This document shows, piece by piece, positions 20,741 to 30,539 of a stretch of DNA of 36,951 bases. The notes beneath the pieces were generated by a model, which was not told where the DNA came from, ran no database searches, and saw nothing but the letters and a program-made list of their open reading frames with translations. A program made the position numbers and the translations under genes. Source of the DNA: Beroe ovata (lineage: Eukaryota > Ctenophora > Nuda > Beroida > Beroidae); NCBI GenBank assembly GCA_946803715.1, contig CAMPET010000140.1, positions 113,463 to 150,413 on the forward strand. The letters are read 5' to 3'. The stretch's first letter is position 1; each line of letters begins with the position of its first letter.

Positions 20741-22105
20741 ATTTAGAGAACTTGCAGATAATTTTACTGTTATCAAATAGTGTCATCTCTCACCTTTCTT
20801 ATGACATAGGAAAATAAATCAAATATCAAGAATGATGTTAACTCTGCTGTTGCCTGTTGCATATATCAACTCATATTGGAATGATTCACATTGAAATAAT
20901 CAAAAATCAATGGCTCTAAAATAAATAGCCTTTCTATTGATTGACATATGAAATCAGAATAAAATCAGAAGTGTAATGACAAGCTATACAAATAAGACTA
21001 AAAAGTAAATTTCATCACTATTAGATCATGTCAGAGTCAATTGCACTTCAATACATTTACTCATCCCATTCCCAGTTTCCAACGAGTCAGATATATCAAT
21101 AAATTTGTAAAGCAAACGAATAAATGATATTCCACTGTGGCACTTATTATTAATTCATGACAAGTATTATACTGTGAAACTCATCTATTTCATCTACTTG
21201 AATTGCACTAATGACCACGACACTCAAAGATACTTATTTTTCTTAAAAAATAAGATATTATGAATGCTTCAGATGATTGAACATTGTAGACAGTGATACA
21301 AAGTCAATTGAATCAAATATAATTATGAATGACATTATAATTATCACTTATTTATTTTGAAAATACGAAGAATTGATTTTTAGTTTTCATTTACACCTGA
21401 TACTTTACAGCTCGGATGATGACAAGCACAAAACAAAAGTCAAATGACTGCTGAAAATAAAAACATGGCCATGCATGGGAGCATAATGAAATTTTTTTGT
21501 CATATTGATATTATATTTGATCTTTGTTTTAGCCGCGCGCGCGGCTTATCAAAGGCCGCGAGATTGCGGGAGCAGGCGATGAATGCGCGCGCGCGGACAA
21601 ACAGAGGTCAGAATTATCTTGACTGCTAATTGTTCATGAGTGCACTTGTTTTACCTTACTCGAGCTGAAAGCTCAAAAAAGATAAGCGCGGCGCGCGAAA
21701 GATTTGAGCAATACAGTATGGGAACATAGCTTTTTTTGCAAACTTATTTCATTTTCAGTTTTATATTTTTGCGAATCAATTTTTTTGCATGTGCAGATTT
21801 TCCTAATAAAATTATTTTGACTATCTAAATTTCTAATCAAGAATCCTAGCTTAGTCATATTTGTGATTTGCGACATGTTCAAAACTATACCTGTTATTTT
21901 CATACTAGTTGAAAAATGTACACTAAATAGTGTGCTTGTGGCTCGTTGCACCAACGCTGAATTACCATAATAATTTATTGACTGTATGCTAATTTTATTA
22001 AATCAAAGTATGATCGTNAATAAGCAGTATTTGAGATCTTTGATGACATTTATTGAAGTCATGTTTAGTACTTGATAAGTTCATAAACCTTTTCTTTGCA
22101 TTATT
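20741..22105. other. AT-rich interior of the inverted-repeat unit
   Basis: No transposase was recognised. At 21266-21312 a sequence (GCTTCAGATGATTGAACATT, then GTAGACAG) recurs in the same orientation at 25540-25590 and inverted near 13650-13720 and 26521-26605. A GC-hairpin related to the TTGTCAGAT MITEs lies near 21530-21700 (AGCCGCGCGCGCGGCT). Confidence 0.5.
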
Positions 22106-22581
22106 GAAATAGGCCTACAGTAATACATTATGCATGCTTGCCCTTTCAAGGTGTTTTCTTCTTCACTGGACAGCAAGGTTCATTTGTTCTCATGATGACT
22201 AGTGAGCACTCAGGCCTAGCCTTTTTTGCAAGGAATTTCTTAGTACTTATCTAATAAGCACAAGTGAAATGGGTCACGAAAGGTCAGCAAGATATGAGTG
22301 TGGGGGCTGGTGGATCATCGATAGGTTTTGATGCTATCTTAGNGAAATAGGCCAACAGTAATACATTATGCATGCTTGCCCTTTTCAAGGTGTTTTCTTC
22401 TTCACTGGCCTGCAAGGTTCTTTTCTTCTGGTGATTACTAGTGAGCACTCAGGCCTAGCCTTTATTGCAAGGAATTTCTTAGTACTTACCTAGAAAGAAC
22501 AAGTGAAATGGGCCACAGAAGGTCAACAAGATGTGAGTGTGGGGGCTGGTGGATCATCGATAGGTTTTGATGCTACCTAAG
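22106..22581. repeat. Tandem duplication, two 238-bp units
   Basis: Unit 1 is 22106-22343 and unit 2 is 22344-22581. Both start GAAATAGGCC, contain ATTATGCATGCTTGCCCTTT and end with GGATCATCGATAGGTTTTGA followed by TGCTA. Differences are scattered point changes, so the duplication is fairly recent. Confidence 0.93.
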
Positions 22582-22589
22582 TATCAATT

Positions 22590-22776
22590 TTCACAATTAG
22601 GTCAGTAGGTGATCATAAAATGGTCAGAAAGAGGTCTTACCGGGGTCAAAAAAGGTCACAAAGTGCTTTCCAGAGTGTCAATATGGGTTCACAAGGGGTC
22701 ACCAGGGGGTCACCAGGGGCTCAGTAGGTGGCCAAAAATGGTCAGAAAGTGGTCTCATGGGGGTCAAAAAAGTTCA
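22590..22776. repeat. GGTCA-rich degenerate tandem repeat
   Basis: The pentamer GGTCA recurs many times in one orientation. The phrases CAGTAGGTG ... AATGGTCAGAAAG ... GGGGTCAAAAAAG occur twice about 120 bp apart. It sits between the 238-bp tandem pair and the right arm of the inverted repeat. Confidence 0.7.
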
Positions 22777-22823
22777 TATCACATATCTAGTTCCTTTATT
22801 AATACTTATCTCATTGCATGTAT

Positions 22824-23505
22824 AGGATATATTCTCCTTATACTTCCATGATAGCTGAGGAATGGAGTTTTGCTATGTACTGGGGATATCATTCAATTTT
22901 GGCAGTACCGACAGGATGCATTCTCTTTTTACTCCTTCATGTGTGAGGGATGGAGTTTTGTTCTATACCGGGACCTGTAATAAAATCTATGTTCCAACGT
23001 TCTCATCTCTTCCCTGCATCCTGATAACAACGCATGTGCTGTGTACTGAAAGAGGTTTTTAGTTTAGCAAGCGGAGTTTAGATAAGTTACAGTGTGAACT
23101 GTGAATCTTGGAGAAGTCAGAAAATATCATTTAAAATTTACCGTCATACTTACCATCATAGCATTCACCATTCTATTGTTTGTAAGTATGAATGTTACGC
23201 GGTATGTCATGGTATGGTAAATTTCGTTGCATGGTTATATTTTATAGCACGGTTATTGATTATATTTTATTTGCAAGGTTATCCATGCTATAGTGATTGT
23301 GAGATACACACCTGACAGCACACCAATTATGATATTGCAGGATATGCACTGTCCGTTCGACAGCATTTATATTTGCTCAAGTTGAACTTGATCATTTTCT
23401 GTTTCAAGACACTCATTTCCCCTATAGGTTTGCGAAACAGAGATAAAGTAAACACCCAACCTGCGCAAGGAACAGGGAGCAATGTTCTTCTGAATGTGAT
23501 CGGAA
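22824..23505. repeat. Right arm of the long inverted repeat
   Basis: Reverse-complement partner of 19013-19603. An extra stretch of about 95 bp at roughly 23181-23274 interrupts the arm between TATTGTTTG and CAAGGTTATCC. TTTG occurs at both junctions. Confidence 0.92.
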
Positions 23506-25300
23506 ATTATAGGTAACAGGCGTGTATCAACATGCTTGATTATGTCACGCGAAGATACTGTGCAGTATTCGGCGATTTTCAATATCAATTATCAAAGCCC
23601 GGACTTATTCAATATTGCCATCTCACGGCGTGCGTGTTGCTATGGGAATAGTAAGTACAGTAGGAAGCTTGCATGTGCAAAAAGTAGTAGCATGTAGTAG
23701 GCTGCTAATTTCTCATGGTACTCTTTTGATTACGTTCCTCTCTGTTGATAGGAGAGACAAGAGTTGCACGTGCAGTTTGATGCGCACGCAATGACAGTCT
23801 GATATTGATAATATGTTTCTGTTTTGCATTGTTTGGCTTGGGTGCAGGTGACGTGTTGAGCTGTGATCGTTCTCGATCTGGAATCTGGATTTTAGCTACC
23901 TACCTCATTCAACATCTTTCACAATACGTTGCCGTTCAATTATCATTCACGCATTGATTTTCATCAGGACTTCTTGGCGGGCTCCCTATTCTATATTATA
24001 ATTTGGTTGTTTGTTTGTCTTTATTTATTTATTTCTGTACGTCCGTCACGAAATGCACGTGCTGATTTTGAAGTTAAAGTGCGCGTTGCCATGGATACGT
24101 GCTACTACTGTAATAGTGAAGTGGGAGCTCATTTCTGATGATGGTGCTTTGATAACGTTTTTCGTTGATGGGATGAATGCAAGTATGTTTTGATTCGAGC
24201 AAAAGTCAAATTCCTCTTGAGTTGACAGTTGCTGCCTCTGCTTTGCAGTTATTCTTTTCGACTCATGGTGAAATACGATGTTATTTTCGATAACAATACA
24301 CTATGCAAATTGAAGCGATTAACGAAAGTCTGACTACCGGGCAAGCACCATTTCCTGTTCTTATTTGAAGAAATGGCCGAATTGTGATCAAGTGCTCCTT
24401 CATAAAATTGGGTCGAATAAGTGCGCTGGATTTTGATCACAGGTCATGTTTAGCTGTCGTTCTAAAGTAACGTCCTGTTGTCGGTTCCAATGGGTAGTGC
24501 ATCACGTCCACTTGGTGGGTTTTCTAGTTTTCAATAACTGAATTATAACCGCAGCTTTATCGATAATGGAGGAAAATTACGGGAGGCGGTAAAAAGGACA
24601 ATCATTGTATAGATTGATACCCTCATTGTAACCCCCACAAAATGAGNCCAAACTCAGACTGTATATTTTTACCAGAAACTTATCACATATCATAAAAGTG
24701 TATTCATACACAGAATTACAATGCACACATATCTGCTTCTGATGTAACCTCTGAATTCGCCTTTCTGATCAAATATGCACTATCAACAATGTTGTTCATA
24801 GTTCGCACGCGTTATGTTGACTTGTTGCAGGGCGCGCCGCCCGCCATCTGCGTCAATATTTCGTTTATAACACTTTACAAAGGGTCTGCGCGTAATGCGC
24901 GTCGAGTTGATTGACCACGCCCGTACACGCCCAAACATGGCCGGATGAGACTTCAAATAGACTTTTTCATCATCCCTTTGACCTGGTCTTTAGGTTCAGC
25001 AATTAAAAATAGGGGGTTAGGAGGTGGGTTTTTAGGCCCTTTAAGTTGCGCGCGACCACCGCACCGAATATCGCGCACCACAGTTCCGCGGGGGTGTCTA
25101 ACTGTCTAATGCCCAGTGTGCGGAATCAAATCCCGCCATCATATATCAAGGGTAGGGTAAAAGCGGAATGGTCAAACATTTGACATTTTGACCATCGCAT
25201 CGATCATTTTTTGCCAATCGATCGAGAAACAGTGGACAAATCGAAAATCAAGGGATAGATCGAAAAACAATGGACATGAACAATGTCTATTGTTTTTCAA
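23506..25300. other. Intergenic repeats; no gene recognised
   Basis: This holds two relatives of the 16341 repeat (near 23636-23740 and 24085-24160). The inverted partner of 16416-16508 lies at 24644-24738. A near-perfect hairpin at 25262-25298 (GAAAAACAATGGACAT, loop, ATGTCTATTGTTTTTC) and a GGGTAGGGT fragment near 25147 that resembles the end of the element at 26882 are also present. Open frames are short and unrecognised. Confidence 0.5.
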
Positions 25301-25308
25301 CAAATAAC

Positions 25309-25429
25309 TTGTCAGATTTCATTCGACCCTTGTTTCTCGCGTGCCGTGCGTGCACCTTCATCAGGGGCCGAAACAGGTTTCAGCGTTGGAGGAAGGCGCG
25401 AGAGAATCAGGTCAGGTAACATCTGACAA
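25309..25429. mobile_element. Palindromic MITE (TTGTCAGAT family), 8-bp target duplication
   Basis: This 121-bp element begins TTGTCAGATTTCATTCGACC, then TTGTTTCTCGCG, and ends GGTCAGGTAACATCTGACAA. The target duplication CAAATAAC flanks it at 25301-25308 and 25430-25437. Confidence 0.9.
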
Positions 25430-25539
25430 CAAATAACATCCGACAACTTAAGTCGACAATCAAATTTGAATTTAGATTTAAATGATTAATTTATAATGAG
25501 TTATTGAGTCATTATTATATTCAAACTAATGTGAGGCTT

Positions 25540-25740
25540 GCTTCAGATGATTGAACATTGTAGACAGAGATACAAAGTCAATTGAATCAAACCCACAAAT
25601 CTAATAATAATAAATAATAAAATAAAATAAGGTGGTTTATACACAGTAACGAGGAAACATTGAAATGTCATCCTATGCTCAACTGTGTGGAATAATTTAA
25701 AAACTGNAACATAATATACATTTTTTGTTCTATAGAAAGA
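25540..25740. repeat. Inverted partner of sequence inside the adjacent segmental duplication
   Basis: GCTTCAGATGATTGAACATT followed by GTAGACAGAGATACAAAG (25546-25606) is the reverse complement of 26521-26605, which lies within the duplicated segment. The duplicated copy is therefore preceded by an inverted piece of itself, with AAT/AAAT-rich sequence in between. Confidence 0.75.
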
Positions 25741-26881
25741 CATATTACCATTCTACCAGTACCATTGTTACTTCAATGTGATTGATGTAACCGGATTAAC
25801 TGATGGTTAGATTTTCACATGGGTAAGCAATTATTATAGTCACATTTGTTTCCAATTCTCACATATCTGGGATATCTTTCACACACACACACACACAAAC
25901 ACACATGTGTACCGTACACACACACATTCACAGACACATTGGCTGCAAACACACTTAAGAGTCTGTGAGTGCATGTGTGTCAGTGAATGTAGTATGTGCC
26001 CATGAGTGTCTCTGTTGTGTGCTTGAGTTTGTTCATGTAATGCATATATGTGGCTGTGGGCCACAATGACAGTATTCAGTACAGACACACATGTACACAA
26101 GGTGTCAAGGTAGGGTATTGATAGCTCTTTTAGATCGACAACAAAACGTAACACTGTGTCCTGAAAGTATGTTTTGTTGCATGAATTCGAAAAGTTGACA
26201 CGCTCAATGGATCATGCACAGATTTTTTGGAGTTATTAATAGAATAAATTACATAACCACTTACACAACATAAGTAGTAACTTATCAAACTACTTATTAC
26301 AATCAAATTTGAGATGCGAGGGCCACACTTTGTGGAGATCCTGAAGAAGAGACAATAAAATAAATAAATAAATAAATTATTCTACAGGATTACATACCAG
26401 ATATAATCTGCTCCCTTTTGTGAGCTCTACGGACAACTCTCTTCTACGAACTCCTTATTACTTGAATTAACGTCTGACAATAATGAATTAACGTCTGACA
26501 ATAATGTCTTGAAACAGTCAGTAGATTTGTGGTGAAAAAGTGTGTGGGTTTGATTCAATTGACTTTGTATCTCTGTCTACAATGTCCAATCATCTGAAGC
26601 ATAAGTAGTATTGTAGTAACAATATCACAATGATTAATACAAGGTAAATGCACAGATTCAAATGATGGCTACAATGTCCAATCATCTGAAGCATAAGTAG
26701 TTTAGTAGTAACATTATCACAATGATTAATACAAGGTAAATGCACAGATTCAAACAATGGTTACAATGCAATCACAGATCGTTGTGATCACTTTAGCTTG
26801 ATTAATAATCCCGGGTTTGATGGGTTGCTATCCTGTATAGTACATTATAATCAATGATTTTGATCAATAACTGTTCCTGTG

Positions 26882-26978
26882 TTGTAGGATTTTACCCTAC
26901 CGTTGGTGCGCACGATTTTCAATCCGCCCCTTGCCAGAAATAAAATCCCGCCAGCAAGGGTAGGGTGAAATCCTACAA
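26882..26978. mobile_element. 97-bp MITE with 20-bp terminal inverted repeats and 8-bp target duplication
   Basis: The left end is TTGTAGGATTTTACCCTACC, and the right end is its reverse complement with one change (GGTAGGGTGAAATCCTACAA). TTCCTGTG flanks both sides (26874-26881 and 26979-26986). The duplicated copy at 13012-14561 has the uninterrupted site near 13889 (GTTCCTGCATTGCGTTGC), so this is a clean insertion compared with a natural empty site. Confidence 0.93.
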
Positions 26979-27064
26979 TTCCTGTGTTGCGTTGCAATTG
27001 CCCATTGCCCAACCTGCCGCGCAGAAAACTTAAGTTTTTCCTGATTTTGACTTTTCAGCTCATA

Positions 27065-27257
27065 TTGTCGATCAATCGCGATGATAGACTTTGTCTGCTG
27101 TCGAGAATTTCGCGTCGTTTTGCGCGCGCGGCGCGGGCGCAAACTTATTCTCAGCCTTCAGCTTTGTCGGGCGATGCCAAACCGCTGATGCAAGCCGCGA
27201 GGATAAGTTTGCGCGCACGCAACGAAATTCTCGACAGGGTCTATCATCAATCGACAA
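27065..27257. mobile_element. Palindromic MITE with TTGTCGAT ends
   Basis: The left end reads TTGTCGATCAATCGCGATGA, then TAGACTTTGTC. The right end is the matching reverse complement (GACAGGGTCTATCATCAATC, then GACAA). CGAGAATTTCG and GCGCGCG words mirror each other towards the centre. A shortened relative occurs in the other duplicate near 14024-14130. No target duplication was identified. Confidence 0.7.
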
Positions 27258-27262
27258 CCTTC

Positions 27263-27399
27263 TTGTCAGATGTTACCTGACCTGTTTCTCGCGCACGCGC
27301 GCCTTCATCGAACTTCGATTCGAAGGCCGAAATGTTTCGGCCTTCGATGAAGGCGCGCGCGCCGCGCGCGAGAAACTGAGGTCAGATAAAATCTGACAA
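27263..27399. mobile_element. Palindromic MITE (TTGTCAGAT family), best-preserved copy, 8-bp target duplication
   Basis: This 137-bp foldback element begins TTGTCAGATGTTACCTGACC, then TGTTTCTCGCGC. A central palindrome (GCCTTCATCGAA ... TTCGATGAAGGC) is followed by GCGCGAGAAACTGAGGTCAG and the end ATCTGACAA. CAACCTTC flanks it at 27255-27262 and 27400-27407. It inserted at the right end of the TTGTCGAT element, so it is the younger insertion. Confidence 0.93.
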
Positions 27400-27908
27400 C
27401 AACCTTCAGCTTCGCGGCTTGCCGCTTGCATCAGCGGTCGCGGTCTAGCATCGCCAGACAACAGTTTTAGTTCATAAAATGGAACAAGTGCACGTGCGCG
27501 CAACGCGTGTGCACATCCAACATCAATAACTATAATTTTTGTAATTAAATTAGAATTTAACGCTCGCACTGTAAAAGGCTAAGCTTCCATTCTTCCAATT
27601 CCGATCCCATGCTGTTGCGCCGCGTAGTCTGTCACTATCGTTTCCACAGATGAAGCTTCCCGCCGGCAAAAAATCACAATTCCAAAATTTCCCTCGGCCT
27701 CTATCATGGATCATTCTCATTTCCATCTTTGCTTTGTATAACAGGGATCTGGTACATTCGTGATAAGAACTATTGGACTGTTCCCACGTTCTGTGACCCA
27801 AACCTTACAAGTACAAGAAGGTAGCTTTATCATAAGCTGGAAAATTTTGTTTGAATGGGCTAGTATATACATCAGGAAATGCACATGCAGATTATGAGTG
27901 AAGTGTGT

Positions 27909-27922
27909 GTTGCTATGGCAAC
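27909..27922. promoter_or_regulatory. X-box-like palindrome upstream of BOP1
   Basis: GTTGCTATGGCAAC differs at one central base from the canonical RFX X-box palindrome GTTGCCATGGCAAC. It lies 266 bp upstream of the BOP1 ATG, at the right end of the segmental duplication. Copy 1 has the same motif at 14549-14562, with its last base undetermined. Because it sits at a repeat boundary it may be a transposon end rather than a promoter element. Confidence 0.35.
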
Positions 27923-28188
27923 TAGTGAAGACTGAGTTAGCGTGTTTGTTCTGTGGATTGCTCTGTGGTGATGAACAGTGGATCTCTGTTGCTTCCCACA
28001 ACTCACAAGTATAAGAATTCCTCACTCTTATCACTCACAATCTGATATTCAGTTCACACCCTCTGAATGGTATACCTTGTGATTATATAAAATATGCATC
28101 CTTCAAGCATCACTTTATACTACTGGTTTGTAAAATATTTCGTGAGAAGTATGTGTAAAATGATAAATCAATGTATACTCAGGCTTAG

Positions 28189-30258
28189 ATGGCTAAGAGA
28201 TCACCTGATCCTGAGTATGGTGTTGTTGTTGAAACTGGTAATCAAAGTTCTGCACCACTTTCAGCTGATGTGGAAAGCTTTTCATTGGAATCAGATATTG
28301 AGAGTGATGATGAAATTGACCTGAAATTTGATGAAAATGATCCTTTCATGAAGAACATTCATCTTAAAGAGAGAGGTGTTTCCATGCGTCCTGATGAATA
28401 TGATGACTCAGATTGTTCTTCAGATGAAGAACAAATAAGAAACAGGATTGGTAACATACCTATGGAGTGGTATAATGACTATGATCATATAGGATACAAT
28501 GTACATGGTGAAAAGGTGAATAAAACCAGTAAGGAGGGTGATCAATTAGACAAGTTGTTGGATAGGATGGACAACCCTGATTTCTGGAAAACTGTTCATA
28601 ATAAGCTTGAAGGTGAAGATGTAGTCCTGAAAGATGATGACATTGCCATAATCAACAAGCTGAAAAGTAACAAATATCCTGATCTCGGTTATGACCCATA
28701 TGAACCATATATTGATTTTATTACATATGAAAAGCTGGATGTTCCTTTGGTAGATACACCAGAACCTAAGAGAAGGTTTATTCCATCTAAGCATGAACAC
28801 AAAAAAGTGATGAAAATAATTAGAGCTATCAGGAATGGCTGGATAAAGCCCAAGGAGGATAAGCCTAAACAGCAGTCGTTCTATGATCTCTGGGGATCTA
28901 AGGAAGAGTCTCAAAAACATAATCCAATGAGCATGCCTGCTCCCAAACTTCCCCTACCAGGTAATGAAGAGTCTTATAACCCACCAGAGGAGTATCTCCC
29001 ATCAGATCTTGAAAGGGAGCAATGGAAGAATACTGATCCAGAAGACAGGACAACAAATTTCTTACCGGAAAAGTATCCATGCCTAAGACACGTTCCAGCA
29101 TATCCTCAACTGGTAAATGAAAAGTTTGGTAGATGTCTTGATCTTTATCTGTGTCCCAGGAAGATTAAAATGAAGCTAAACATGAACCCTGATGATTTGT
29201 TACCAAAACTTCCTAAACCCAAAGATCTTAAACCTTTTCCAACATCAGTTTCTATCAATTTTGATGACCATGCTGGACATGTGTATTCTGTTGATGCAAA
29301 TAAATCAGGCGAATTCCTCGTGTCTGGTGGTGAGGATAAAATACTGAGAATTTGGGAAACATCTACAGGGCGACTGCTCTCTAAAGTTGCTCTTCCAGAC
29401 CCCATTTCATGTGTTAAATGGAATAAAAAGCACAGCATGATCGCGGCTGCAAGTGGAAGTGTGGTATATATCATGAACCCGGGTCTTGATGACAAATTGG
29501 AGGTAGAATCTTCAAACAAAATCCTTCAAGGTTTGACTGACATATCTGAGTTAGAGTACTGTAGATGGTATCCCATGGGAAACGATAAAGATGGACTTAA
29601 AATGAAAGTTGTTCATAATCACCAGGTGAGTCACGTGACGTGGCATGAGAATGGGAACTATTTAGGTGTGACAATGAGAGAAAATGCATCCTGTTCTGTT
29701 CTTATACACAACATCACCAAAAATACAAGTCAAAGACCCTTCAACAAGTCAAAAGGTCAGATACAGCAAGTCGAATTTCACCCTAGCAAGCCTTTCCTAT
29801 TCGTTTTGTCTCAGAGATATGTGAGAATATACAATCTACTCAAACAGACTATGGTAAGAAAACTGATTTGTAACATAAAATGGGCATCGAGCATGGCTAT
29901 CCATCCTAAGGGAGACAATATTATTGTTGGCAGCTATGACAAGTCAATTGTTTGGTTTGACCTAGACCTCTCTGTGAAGCCTTACAAGAGTCTTCAGCAG
30001 CATCAAGGGGCTATACGGAATGTATGTTTCCACCCCAGATACCCACTTTATGCGTCCTGTTCAGATGACTGCTCCACTGTTATTTCCCATGGCATGGTTT
30101 ATAATGACTTGGTGAAGAACCCACTGATAGTGCCAGTGAAGGTTCTCAGGGGCCATAAAGCCACTGCAAAGTATGGTGTTCTCAGCAACGTTTTCCATCC
30201 TCAGCAGCCATGGATATTTACTGGAGGTGCTGATGGACGGATATTGTTGTATGTCTGA
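28189..30258 (+). CDS. BOP1: Ribosome biogenesis protein BOP1 (complete, single exon)
   Basis: BOP1 forms the PeBoW complex with Pescadillo and WDR12 in the nucleolus and is needed for 28S/5.8S rRNA processing and 60S assembly. The 689-residue frame starts at an ATG directly preceded by an in-frame TAG. Residues 1-90 are acidic. The BOP1 N-terminal domain follows: RNRIGNIPMEWY, LDRMDNPDFWKTV, YDPYEPYIDF, SFYDLWG, PAPKLPLPGNEESYNPPEEY, KYPCLRHVPAYPQ and FGRCLDLYLCPRKIKMKLN. The C-terminal WD40 propeller includes VSGGEDKILRIWE, HPKGDNIIVGSYDKSIVWFD, HPRYPLYASCSDD, HGMVYNDLVKNPLIVPVKVL and ends at FTGGADGRILLYV. It is slightly shorter than human (746). The lack of introns is unusual beside seven-exon neighbours, so an ancient retrocopy replacing the original gene is possible. 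ERAL1 follows 281 bp downstream on the same strand. Confidence 0.98.
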   Translation: MAKRSPDPEYGVVVETGNQSSAPLSADVESFSLESDIESDDEIDLKFDENDPFMKNIHLKERGVSMRPDEYDDSDCSSDEEQIRNRIGNIPMEWYNDYDHIGYNVHGEKVNKTSKEGDQLDKLLDRMDNPDFWKTVHNKLEGEDVVLKDDDIAIINKLKSNKYPDLGYDPYEPYIDFITYEKLDVPLVDTPEPKRRFIPSKHEHKKVMKIIRAIRNGWIKPKEDKPKQQSFYDLWGSKEESQKHNPMSMPAPKLPLPGNEESYNPPEEYLPSDLEREQWKNTDPEDRTTNFLPEKYPCLRHVPAYPQLVNEKFGRCLDLYLCPRKIKMKLNMNPDDLLPKLPKPKDLKPFPTSVSINFDDHAGHVYSVDANKSGEFLVSGGEDKILRIWETSTGRLLSKVALPDPISCVKWNKKHSMIAAASGSVVYIMNPGLDDKLEVESSNKILQGLTDISELEYCRWYPMGNDKDGLKMKVVHNHQVSHVTWHENGNYLGVTMRENASCSVLIHNITKNTSQRPFNKSKGQIQQVEFHPSKPFLFVLSQRYVRIYNLLKQTMVRKLICNIKWASSMAIHPKGDNIIVGSYDKSIVWFDLDLSVKPYKSLQQHQGAIRNVCFHPRYPLYASCSDDCSTVISHGMVYNDLVKNPLIVPVKVLRGHKATAKYGVLSNVFHPQQPWIFTGGADGRILLYV

Positions 30259-30439
30259 AGAGTGATGGGTGATGACCAACCTGTTTATGGGCATGAAGAC
30301 TGTTCAACTCTCATGATCCAAGTTTTGCATTGATTCCAATCATTTTAACAATCTATGACTTTTAACTTCATTCATTTCTGTATCACTTCTTCACTTGTGC
30401 AATGTGCATTATATCTCATCTAGGTACTTGTCTACTTAA

Positions 30440-30520
30440 GCGTATTTTGAGGAATACTGATCACTAGGACTACTAGTCACTATACTAGTAGGACTATACT
30501 AGTGAGGACTACTGATCACT
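30440..30520. repeat. Short ACTAGT-rich repeats between BOP1 and ERAL1
   Basis: The phrases TACTGATCACTA, ACTACTAGTCAC, TATACTAGTAGGAC and TATACTAGTGAGGAC follow one another within 70 bp. This makes overlapping small palindromes just upstream of the ERAL1 ATG. Confidence 0.6.
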
Positions 30521-30539
30521 ATATTTCAACTCTATAGCT

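Larger units (their letters stand above)
25741..27921. repeat. Segmental duplication, copy 2, enlarged by insertions
   Basis: Direct partner of 13012-14561. Relative to copy 1 it carries an insertion of about 150 bp near 26350-26500 (with an AAAT run and a 22-bp tandem around AATTAACGTCTGACAATAAT). It also carries an internal duplication of about 90 bp (26578-26762), the 97-bp MITE at 26882 and the 137-bp MITE at 27263. The right end lies about 270 bp upstream of the BOP1 start codon. Confidence 0.88.

Noticed and set aside
23181-23274. Insertion in the right inverted-repeat arm that starts like an intron (GTAAGTATG)
   Set aside because: It does not end in AG at the boundary required by the other arm, and no coding frame crosses it.
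28546-29519. - strand frames of about 124 codons inside BOP1
   Set aside because: They are shadows of the BOP1 coding sequence with no independent motifs.
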